Positions 13,405 through 17,768 of a stretch of DNA of 17,768 nucleotides are shown in pieces. This DNA comes from JALRBM01 sp964477195. Its GTDB lineage: Bacteria; Patescibacteriota; Saccharimonadia; Saccharimonadales; Saccharimonadaceae. Numbering within the stretch: the stretch's first letter is position 1; each line of letters starts with the position of its first letter. The position numbers and the translations under genes are program-made. Below the pieces are notes generated by a model. It was not told where the DNA came from. It searched no databases and saw nothing but the letters and a program-made list of their open reading frames with translations. The DNA is taken from the NCBI GenBank assembly GCA_964477195.1, contig CAYZCX010000016.1, forward strand, positions 1 through 17,768, given 5' to 3'.

Positions 13405-13787
13405 GAGTTCTCCTCCAAAAGCTCTTTGATGGGCGTAAAATAATACTCTTGCCAATCTTGAATGTCCTTCTGCTCATCGTCGATTTCGCCGCTAAAAGTA
13501 AGCTCAACGACAGTGATATCACCTTCGGATTTAAACTGAAAAATCGCCTTAAACTTACGGTCCGGGTGGTCATGACCGTACCAATCCTGCTCGATACTTT
13601 GCCCGGGTACCAATCGCGTATATATTCCGTGAATATCGCCATCCCAATAGCTAAATTCGCCACCTTCGCGTGCATCCACTTTCGCCGGTGCCGCGCCCCA
13701 CTTCTCGGCCGCTTCTGCATCCGTTAATGCCTGCCAAACTTTTGCTATCGGTGCTTTTATCTTATAGATCTGTTGAATTTGAGTCAT
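13401..13787 (-). CDS. SRPBCC/AHSA1-family protein
   Basis: 128 aa, the typical length of a single START-like domain. It opens IQQIYKIKAPIAKVWQALTD, continues with WGAAPAKVDAREGGEFSYWD and GIYTRLVPGQSIEQDW, and ends with the long helix WQEYYFTPIKELLEE. That is the AHSA1 pattern (strand, two short helices, helix-grip sheet, C-terminal helix). Such domains bind hydrophobic ligands or act with chaperones; the ligand here is unknown. An extended -10 (TGG-TATGAT) ends 5 nt before the ATG, suggesting leaderless expression. The stop overlaps the DUF305 start. Confidence 0.87.
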   Translation of the reverse strand: MTQIQQIYKIKAPIAKVWQALTDAEAAEKWGAAPAKVDAREGGEFSYWDGDIHGIYTRLVPGQSIEQDWYGHDHPDRKFKAIFQFKSEGDITVVELTFSGEIDDEQKDIQDWQEYYFTPIKELLEENS

Positions 13788-13792
13788 ACTTT

Positions 13793-13801
13793 ATCATACC
13801 A
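13793..13801 (-). promoter_or_regulatory. Extended -10 promoter of the SRPBCC-DUF305 pair
   Basis: On the minus strand TG-G-TATGAT (13801-13793), 5 nt before the ATG at 13787. No -35 and no Shine-Dalgarno. Confidence 0.55.
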
Positions 13802-13856
13802 AAAACCATACCGCCGCAGCCATAACAGCGCGCCCTGGCCGCTTAATGTTTTATCT

Positions 13857-14279
13857 CTACCTGCTGCGAGTACTCTTGATAAATTCATCTATGGCGACTT
13901 TTGCATCGACTATGGTTTCATAATATACCGTTTTGCAATTTGGTGATCCTTCGATCATCGCCGAGAGCCTTCGGCTTCCATCCTCGTGAAATAAGGCAAG
14001 CACAGGCTTTCCCCACTCCTCAGCCTTAGCAATTTCGTACCCAACGCCCAAACTTGGATTAGTAACTTCTGCCACAATAGCATCGGCTTCATGAATCCAT
14101 GCCACATCTGTAGCCCATATATCCGAGTTAGGCTTGTTCATCCCCTGTGAGGTAAGCTTGCCGTCAGCAAAGACTTCCGTCAGTAATATTGCGTTAGCCT
14201 TGATATGCTGAGCTAGCTCCGCATATGTCTTTGCATCATCACGACCACCCCTTATCGAACAAGCAAAATAAATCTTCAT
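13857..14279 (-). CDS. DNPH1-like 2'-deoxynucleoside 5'-monophosphate N-glycosidase
   Basis: 140 aa. The start KIYFACSIRGGRDD, the middle DVAWIHEADAIVAEVTNPSL followed by GVGYEIAKAEEWGKPVLALF, and SRRLSAMIEG closely follow mammalian DNPH1 (SIRGGR, VAEVTxPSLGVGYE, LSAMIxG). DNPH1 and the related nucleoside 2-deoxyribosyltransferases share a fold with a nucleophilic Glu, here probably Glu71, with Asp58 nearby. The expected reaction is cleavage of dNMPs, in mammals 5-hydroxymethyl-dUMP, to base and deoxyribose 5-phosphate. This would recycle or clean the nucleotide pool; the substrate is not proven here. It is expressed alone, probably leaderless (-10 6 nt before the ATG). The stretch 14280-14409 on its 5' side holds its promoter and nothing else I can recognise. 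Confidence 0.88.
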   Translation of the reverse strand: MKIYFACSIRGGRDDAKTYAELAQHIKANAILLTEVFADGKLTSQGMNKPNSDIWATDVAWIHEADAIVAEVTNPSLGVGYEIAKAEEWGKPVLALFHEDGSRRLSAMIEGSPNCKTVYYETIVDAKVAIDEFIKSTRSR

Positions 14280-14285
14280 ATCATC

Positions 14286-14314
14286 ATTGTAGCGTAACTA
14301 CATATTCTCATCAA
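14286..14314 (-). promoter_or_regulatory. Promoter of the DNPH1-like gene (leaderless)
   Basis: On the minus strand TTGATG (14314-14309), a 17-nt spacer, and CGC-TACAAT with the -10 at 14291-14286; 6 nt to the ATG at 14279. Confidence 0.6.
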
Positions 14315-14409
14315 AAACTCTCAAAGAATTCCTTCGAGTAGACGTAAAGCCTGACCGCGTAGCTTAGGAAAGGTGATATGGCCTTTTTATACAAAACAAT
14401 CCATCCTGA

Positions 14410-14817
14410 TCACCGCTCCCGTAATTGCTCGAGTTTGGGTACGAAGTTTAAACCTTTGATATATTGAAACGAATCAAGCTGAGATTGCGGATCACTCGGA
14501 AAAAGATCTTTCATCGTATTATAAAAGACAATTCGCCCCACATTTGCGTACGACAGTGCCGTCAGACACATAGCACACGGTTCGCAGCTACAATAGACTG
14601 TAGTGTCCTTCAGTTTCCTCACTCCAAGTGATTCATTGGCTTCGATAATTGCTTTAATCTCAGCGTGGTTCACAGCAATACGATCAGCCCGCTGCGAATT
14701 GTAGGCTTCGGCGATAACTTTGCCGCTCCTATCCGTCATCACAACACCACAACCAATAGGCTCAAGAGATTGCCGAGATAAGGCAATTGCACGGTTCATA
14801 AATTCTTTGTCCAACAT
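14410..14817 (-). CDS. Zinc-dependent CDA-fold deaminase (guanine/cytosine/TadA-like)
   Basis: 135 aa. The zinc site is clear: HAE at 51-53 (His51 ligand, Glu53 proton shuttle) and PCAMC with Cys81 and Cys84. The surrounding VYCSCEPCAMCLTALSYANV, followed by RIVFY, is typical of the TadA/guanine-deaminase branch rather than dCMP deaminase. The likely reaction is hydrolytic deamination of a free base or nucleoside. A role in tRNA A34 editing is possible, but the protein is short and the C-terminus (FQYIKGLNFVPKLEQLRER) does not look like TadA. It is next to the DNPH1-like gene on the same strand, so nucleotide salvage is plausible. The -10 ends 6 nt before the ATG. Confidence 0.88.
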   Translation of the reverse strand: MLDKEFMNRAIALSRQSLEPIGCGVVMTDRSGKVIAEAYNSQRADRIAVNHAEIKAIIEANESLGVRKLKDTTVYCSCEPCAMCLTALSYANVGRIVFYNTMKDLFPSDPQSQLDSFQYIKGLNFVPKLEQLRER

Positions 14818-14823
14818 ACACCA

Positions 14824-14832
14824 ACTATAGCA
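14824..14832 (-). promoter_or_regulatory. Extended -10 promoter of the deaminase gene (leaderless)
   Basis: On the minus strand TG-C-TATAGT (14832-14824), 6 nt to the ATG at 14817; no clear -35. Confidence 0.55.
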
Positions 14833-14863
14833 TTTCCAAGTCTTCGCTATTTCATTAGCGTAA

Positions 14864-14907
14864 GTACGACCCGCCTAGCTCATGCGATATAGCTAGGCGG
14901 GTCGTAC
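14864..14907 (-). terminator. Perfect 17-bp hairpin after the 155-aa orphan gene, no U-tract
   Basis: Arms 14864-14880 and 14891-14907 are perfect complements (minus-strand arm begins GTACGACCCGCC), with a 10-nt loop. It starts 26 nt after the stop at 14934. On the minus strand the following bases are TTACGCTAATG, so there is no U-tract. It resembles the hairpins at 3156 and 16783. Confidence 0.75.
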
Positions 14908-14933
14908 CAAATCTCACATCACAGCGTGCCTAC

Positions 14934-15401
14934 TTACAAAGCACGAGAAGGTCCACGCGAAATGAGCTGCGGTGCACCATCAACCATCTCCCAGGCGAAA
15001 CAAATCTCGCCCTGCTCAAGCAAAATGGCTGTCGCTGCATTGGCCAGCTGCTGACTCGCCCACGTGCACCCCTCTTCGTAGGTAGTGGCATTGTGCCCCC
15101 ACACCCCCACAGCAATCTGAGCATCCGGCGCTCCGACGAAGGGGAGTTTCCATTCGCCAGTGTAGCCCTGGCTACGCGCCAAGTACCGAACCTCTCCTGT
15201 TGCCATGTCACGCACCCACACAACCCTCACGCAGTCGCCGGCCTTGAGGTACGCACGTCGCCACGGCCGGTCGAGAATATCCTGAAGATGTGCCTCGACC
15301 TGGTAGTCGTACTCAATCGTTCCGTGGCGACCAATAGACCCGGCACGCGTGTCCTGGGCCGCATTTTCAAGCTCATCATCGTGCAATTCAATAACGTACA
15401 C
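14934..15401 (-). CDS. GC-rich orphan protein, unknown function
   Basis: 155 aa from the GTG at 15401, chosen because AAAGGA lies about 6 nt before it; a GTG at 15416 would add five residues but has no such site. The protein is soluble, with no signal or membrane helix. It is rich in Trp and acidic residues: YVIELHDDELENAAQD, RPWRRAYLKAGDCVRVVWVR, YTGEWKLPFVGAPD, VGVWGHNATTYEEGCTWASQ. The middle reads like a small beta-rich domain (alternating V/R/W strands) followed by a helix (TWASQQLANAATAILLEQ). I do not recognise it. Codon third positions are richer in G/C than in neighbours on either side. It has its own promoter with a palindromic operator and a tail-less hairpin, which suggests an acquired, separately regulated gene. 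Confidence 0.75.
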   Translation of the reverse strand: MYVIELHDDELENAAQDTRAGSIGRHGTIEYDYQVEAHLQDILDRPWRRAYLKAGDCVRVVWVRDMATGEVRYLARSQGYTGEWKLPFVGAPDAQIAVGVWGHNATTYEEGCTWASQQLANAATAILLEQGEICFAWEMVDGAPQLISRGPSRAL

Positions 15402-15439
15402 GAGATTTCCTTTCACCGAAAATGGAATGATACTTGCAT

Positions 15440-15468
15440 ATCATATGATAATTTATCATATGAAGCAA
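15440..15468 (-). promoter_or_regulatory. Promoter of the 155-aa orphan with overlapping palindromic operator
   Basis: On the minus strand TTGCTT (15468-15463), a 17-nt spacer, and TATGAT (15445-15440). A perfect 9-bp inverted repeat, TCATATGAT-n5-ATCATATGA (15441-15463), fills the spacer and overlaps the -10. Each half contains the palindrome TCATATGA. Bound protein would block RNA polymerase directly, so repression is the simplest reading. No regulator gene is nearby. Confidence 0.65.
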
Positions 15469-15502
15469 CTACCGAGGGATTTCCTTGGATCCTTTGAATG
15501 GG

Positions 15503-16210
15503 TTAGAAATGATTTATAAGGAAGTCGACACTTTTACTTATTATGTCTTTCGACTGTTCATAGGTCCATGAACTATGTGTGTACCCTTCCATATTAGCTA
15601 TGACATGATGGGGCTGGGCATTTTTTATAATTTTATTTCTATTTTTTTCATCAACATACTCATCGGCCGTACACTGAACGATATAGGTCGGTGCCTGAAT
15701 GTCTACTAAACGATCACCTATATTCATATCATGGGCCTCTTGCCAATAAGTAGCTTGAACGATTTGGCCGCTTTCTTCAATTACCCCACTCTCGGGCAAG
15801 TGAAAGTCATCAGCACTGGCATCGGGCACCCATGCAACTATAGCCGTTAAATCCGGCATTTCAGAGCCAAGTGCAAGCACTGTCGAGCCACCCATACTTT
15901 GACCGAAAAGTGCGACTTCATAACCCATACTCATATAACGCTGAGTTATATTCTTCGCAGTGGCAACCCAGTCAACGAAGCTAGAGTCAAAAAAATCTCC
16001 CTCAGAGTTGCCGCTTCCATATTGATCAAAACGAAGGCTTGATATGCCATGTTTTGCAAGCGCACGAGCTGCACGTACAAAGAAACGATTAGGACCGATT
16101 GAGCTGCTGCGATATCCATGACAAAAAACAACTACTTTTTTACCACCAGCATCATGAAAAATCGTGTTGATCGCATGGCCATTGTATTGTTCTATTTGGG
16201 AACGTTCCAT
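15503..16210 (-). CDS. Alpha/beta hydrolase (serine esterase/acylhydrolase type)
   Basis: 235 aa. After strand KKVVVFCHGYRSS (oxyanion-hole HG at 31-32) comes SLRFDQYGSGNSEG, then the nucleophile elbow GQSMGG with Ser105. Asp183 (QCTADEYV) and His212 (EGYTHSSW) complete the triad. The domain order and length match small single-domain alpha/beta hydrolases of the acyl-peptidase/esterase type, with a small lid around 130-165. The substrate cannot be told. No signal peptide, so it is cytoplasmic. An extended -10 ends 7 nt before the ATG. It is adjacent to a Nudix gene on the same strand but with a separate promoter. Confidence 0.9.
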   Translation of the reverse strand: MERSQIEQYNGHAINTIFHDAGGKKVVVFCHGYRSSSIGPNRFFVRAARALAKHGISSLRFDQYGSGNSEGDFFDSSFVDWVATAKNITQRYMSMGYEVALFGQSMGGSTVLALGSEMPDLTAIVAWVPDASADDFHLPESGVIEESGQIVQATYWQEAHDMNIGDRLVDIQAPTYIVQCTADEYVDEKNRNKIIKNAQPHHVIANMEGYTHSSWTYEQSKDIISKSVDFLINHF

Positions 16211-16217
16211 GGTCTAC

Positions 16218-16245
16218 AGTATAACAAAAGTAATCGAGAGGCCAA
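16218..16245 (-). promoter_or_regulatory. Promoter of the alpha/beta hydrolase gene
   Basis: On the minus strand TTGGCC (16245-16240), a 16-nt spacer ending in TG-T, and TATACT (16223-16218); 7 nt to the ATG at 16210, no Shine-Dalgarno. Confidence 0.55.
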
Positions 16246-16260
16246 GTGAATCTATTATTT

Positions 16261-16722
16261 CTATATCTGCACAAGCTGATCAGAATCAACTCTGTCGAGC
16301 ATATTTTTTGCCCAGTTTGTGAGCTCGGTAATATTATCGATCTTTGGCTCAAAAGAATCTAGCTCAGCAAGAGATACCCATTTGTAGTCGCTATACTCTT
16401 CATTTATGGTAACGTCGCCAGAAACGTATATACCGGCAATATGCGGTAAAATCATGGTATTACCGTCTTTTTTTCGAAATAAAAGATTATAACTTTCGTT
16501 GGGCAAAATACTTATTATCGTATTTTCACCAATCTCTTCATTTTTTTCTCTCTTCATCCCATCGAGGAGAGTCTTGTCGGCAGTTTCCATTTTGCCGCCG
16601 ATGAAGGAGTATGTTCCATCGTAATCCGCTTCGCCCTTTCGTTTGGCGAGTAGCACTGCTTGCTTATCGGCTGATAGAATAATTAGTTTTTGGCAGTATT
16701 GAAACAGTAAATCTGATTGCAT
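16261..16722 (-). CDS. Nudix hydrolase
   Basis: 153 aa from the ATG at 16722; a longer frame from 16752 would begin upstream of the -10 element. The Nudix box reads GGKMETADKTLLDGMKREKN then EEIG: the Gly, the REx and the EE pair are present. However, it has one more residue between the Gly and the Arg than the usual Gx5Ex7RE, and Asp instead of the first Glu. Upstream LLAKRKGEADYDGTYSFIGG and downstream EEYSDYKWVSLAEL are normal Nudix context. It would hydrolyse a nucleoside diphosphate linked to X with Mg2+; the substrate is unknown. The shifted box could reduce or change activity. Confidence 0.85.
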   Translation of the reverse strand: MQSDLLFQYCQKLIILSADKQAVLLAKRKGEADYDGTYSFIGGKMETADKTLLDGMKREKNEEIGENTIISILPNESYNLLFRKKDGNTMILPHIAGIYVSGDVTINEEYSDYKWVSLAELDSFEPKIDNITELTNWAKNMLDRVDSDQLVQI

Positions 16723-16728
16723 ATAGGT

Positions 16729-16756
16729 AGTGTAGCAAAAATATTTCCCCAAACAA
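16729..16756 (-). promoter_or_regulatory. Promoter of the Nudix gene (leaderless)
   Basis: On the minus strand TTGTTT (16756-16751), a 16-nt spacer ending in TGC, and TACACT (16734-16729), with 6 nt to the ATG at 16722. The TGC-TACACT core is identical to that of the tRNA-Glu promoter. Confidence 0.6.
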
Positions 16757-16782
16757 AAAACGTAGATACGTAAGATGAACTA

Positions 16783-16821
16783 GTCCTCAGGCCGGCAGCT
16801 TTTGACCGCTAGCCTGAGGAC
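16783..16821 (-). terminator. Hairpin after the 115-aa orphan gene, no U-tract
   Basis: GTCCTCAGGC (16783-16792) and GCCTGAGGAC (16812-16821) form a perfect 10-bp stem around a 19-nt loop. It begins 13 nt after the stop at 16835. The minus-strand flank is TAGTTCATC, without a U-tract. Confidence 0.65.
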
Positions 16822-16834
16822 GTCTCCCATTCAA

Positions 16835-17182
16835 CTACGTCCTTGCGCAACCCACCCCTTTAACCGGAGAAATAACATATGACATCATCTCATCCGTAAG
16901 GACGGTGATCGGTCCAGCAGGTGTCGAAGCTGGGCAAACCGCCAAAAATAGATTGCTGAGGCCCGCTGGACCCCCTGTAATAGGGGCTCCGGAGAATACC
17001 CGCACAGTGAGGCGATTGTGGGTGAGTCGCTCCAGCCCTGCCGCCAAGTAGGCGGTACATTCTAATCGACAGCCATCTAGTTGAACATGCACCGGAACAA
17101 GGTCGAGCTCTCGATCCTCGGCGCCAACTGCCATCAGCTCAACACACGTGTCAAGCATGGCGCGCAAGCTACTGCCAAGCAT
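16835..17182 (-). CDS. GC-rich orphan protein, unknown function
   Basis: 115 aa, ATG at 17182 with a full Shine-Dalgarno GAGGAGG 4 nt before it. Soluble, no signal or membrane helix. Sequence features: a helical start (LRAMLDTCVELMAV), an acidic turn (GAEDRELD), strands with Cys (VHVQLDGCRLECTAYLAAGL) and a Gly/Pro-rich second half (GAPITGGPAGLSNLFLAVCP, STPAGPITVL), ending KGVGCART. Four Cys are present. I recognise no family. It is G/C-richer than the two Nudix genes on either side and is followed by a tail-less hairpin, like the other GC-rich genes here. A small toxin, effector or phage-derived protein are all possible; nothing in the sequence decides. Confidence 0.65.
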   Translation of the reverse strand: MLGSSLRAMLDTCVELMAVGAEDRELDLVPVHVQLDGCRLECTAYLAAGLERLTHNRLTVRVFSGAPITGGPAGLSNLFLAVCPASTPAGPITVLTDEMMSYVISPVKGVGCART

Positions 17183-17251
17183 TAAACCTCCTCAACTGGA
17201 ATGATGCATATTTATTGTAATACAAATCTCATTGTTGCTATAGCGGCCGAA

Positions 17252-17674
17252 TTACGCTAGGTCGCCAAGACGTAAGTCCTTAAGATGATTAATTGCATAT
17301 ACTACGCTCGAACCTAGGTCTTGGCGCCCCTTTAGCTCTGTAATTGAATATGTTTCAGAGCCCTCCCCCTCAAATACATCAAAATCATCTGAATCAATAG
17401 CCGCCTTATAGAAATACATGGTACGCGTCATAGCTGGGTCGTTTGGATGTGGCAACTCTGCACTCCCGGCACTGCTAATACTCAAGCTAGGAACATCTAG
17501 TGATGTCTCTTCCGAGAGTTCGCGATACATCGCTTCTTCTGGCGTTTCCCCGGCTTCAACGTGTCCGCCAAATAGACTAAGTAAGCCAGGGCTAACATCG
17601 GTCTTTTCATCTCGTCGCTGAAGAACCACATTTCCATTGGGTAGAACGAGCCAAATGACAGATATTTTAATCAT
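17252..17674 (-). CDS. Nudix hydrolase (MutT-like)
   Basis: 140 aa. The canonical Nudix box is complete: Gly37, HVEAG, Glu43, TPEEAMY, Arg51-Glu52-Leu-Ser-Glu55-Glu56, with Ser58 in place of the final Gly. The N-terminus KISVIWLVLPNGNVVLQRRD is a typical first strand pair, and DVSPGLLSLFGGH leads into the box. The likely role is hydrolysis of (d)NTPs or other nucleotide derivatives with Mg2+. A -10 (TGC-TAGAAT) ends 6 nt before the ATG and no Shine-Dalgarno is seen, so it is probably leaderless. The stretch 17183-17251 between it and the next minus-strand gene contains a TACAAT-like -10 and little else. Confidence 0.9.
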   Translation of the reverse strand: MIKISVIWLVLPNGNVVLQRRDEKTDVSPGLLSLFGGHVEAGETPEEAMYRELSEETSLDVPSLSISSAGSAELPHPNDPAMTRTMYFYKAAIDSDDFDVFEGEGSETYSITELKGRQDLGSSVVYAINHLKDLRLGDLA

Positions 17675-17680
17675 GATACT

Positions 17681-17689
17681 ATTCTAGCA
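17681..17689 (-). promoter_or_regulatory. Extended -10 promoter of the second Nudix gene (leaderless)
   Basis: On the minus strand TG-C-TAGAAT (17689-17681), 6 nt to the ATG at 17674. The -35 position falls in the terminator hairpin of the upstream tRNA. Confidence 0.55.
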
Positions 17690-17693
17690 AACC

Positions 17694-17719
17694 AAAAAGA
17701 CTTCCGAGGAAGTCCTTTT
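17694..17719 (-). terminator. Intrinsic terminator of the partial tRNA
   Basis: On the minus strand AAAAGGACTTCC and GGAAGTCTTTTT pair over 12 positions (one G-U) around a very short loop, ending in a T-run. It starts 12 nt after the tRNA CCA and can also work on the plus strand. Confidence 0.75.
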
Positions 17720-17730
17720 GTACATAAATT

Positions 17731-17768
17731 TGGAGGGCCATCTGAGACTTGAACTCAGGACACCCTGC
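17731..17768 (-). tRNA. tRNA, 3' half only (cut by window end; identity not visible)
   Basis: On the minus strand: anticodon-stem 3' arm GCAGG (17768-17764), 5-nt variable loop GTGTC, T-arm CTGAG-TTCAAGT-CTCAG (17758-17742), acceptor 3' arm ATGGCCC (17741-17735), discriminator U (17734) and an encoded CCA (17733-17731). The anticodon lies beyond the window, so the amino acid cannot be read; a U73 discriminator would fit Cys or Gly, among others. Confidence 0.88.

Noticed and set aside
14864..16821. Hairpins after the orphan genes as integron attC sites
   Set aside because: No GTTRRRY/RYYYAAC core sites at the stem ends and no integrase; simple terminators explain them.
1..17768. CRISPR array or recoded UGA
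   Set aside because: No regularly spaced direct repeats were seen; TGA ends several well-defined genes and is not found inside conserved domains.

Overview
The window looks like a chromosomal segment of a Patescibacteria (CPR) bacterium, most likely Candidatus Saccharibacteria (TM7). This is inferred from family content: a DUF11 surface protein with an N-terminal WGPSRATFT segment and an LPKTG anchor, a multi-TM histidine kinase, DUF5684, DedA, and many small stand-alone enzymes in tight, overlapping arrangement. No marker gene (16S, ribosomal protein) is present, so the phylum is a judgement. TGA is used as an ordinary stop (for example at 8710-8712 and 13401-13403), which argues against the UGA=Gly codes of Gracilibacteria and SR1.

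Layout. 1-393 (-): 5' part of a DUF1579-like gene cut by the window edge. 526-720: tRNA-Glu(UUC) with its promoter and a U-rich terminator. 742-3401: an unusual block. Two copies of a structured-RNA-like element lie in inverted orientation (about 782-971 on + and 3345-3196 on -) around a GC-rich two-gene operon (a four-TM protein and a Pro/Thr/Cys-tailed lipoprotein). 3464-5404: the LPXTG-type surface protein. 5493-9505: a 75-aa membrane protein, a large histidine kinase, a GNAT enzyme coupled to an AdoMet-decarboxylase-like protein, and a CheY-like receiver. 9502-13042: FolD facing an operon of DUF5684 protein, a membrane-anchored six-hairpin-like protein and a DedA protein. 13039-17674: minus-strand enzymes including DUF305 and SRPBCC proteins, a DNPH1-like hydrolase, a CDA-fold deaminase, an alpha/beta hydrolase and two Nudix proteins, interrupted by two GC-rich orphan genes. 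17731-17768: 3' half of another tRNA, cut by the window end.

Two expression styles coexist. Many housekeeping-looking genes appear leaderless: a -10 element, often extended as TGCTAnnnT, ends 5-9 nt before the start codon and no Shine-Dalgarno is visible. The GC-rich genes have strong Shine-Dalgarno sequences and end in long GC-rich hairpins without a U-tract, while the native terminators are A/T-flanked bidirectional hairpins. This suggests that the GC-rich genes were acquired, possibly from an actinobacterial source.

Working together: the kinase and receiver may form a two-component system around the decarboxylase-like/GNAT pair. FolD serves one-carbon metabolism. The deaminase, DNPH1-like enzyme and Nudix proteins suggest nucleotide salvage or pool cleaning. 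The most novel-looking object is the inverted pair of structured RNA elements, whose stems differ in sequence but are kept as stems.
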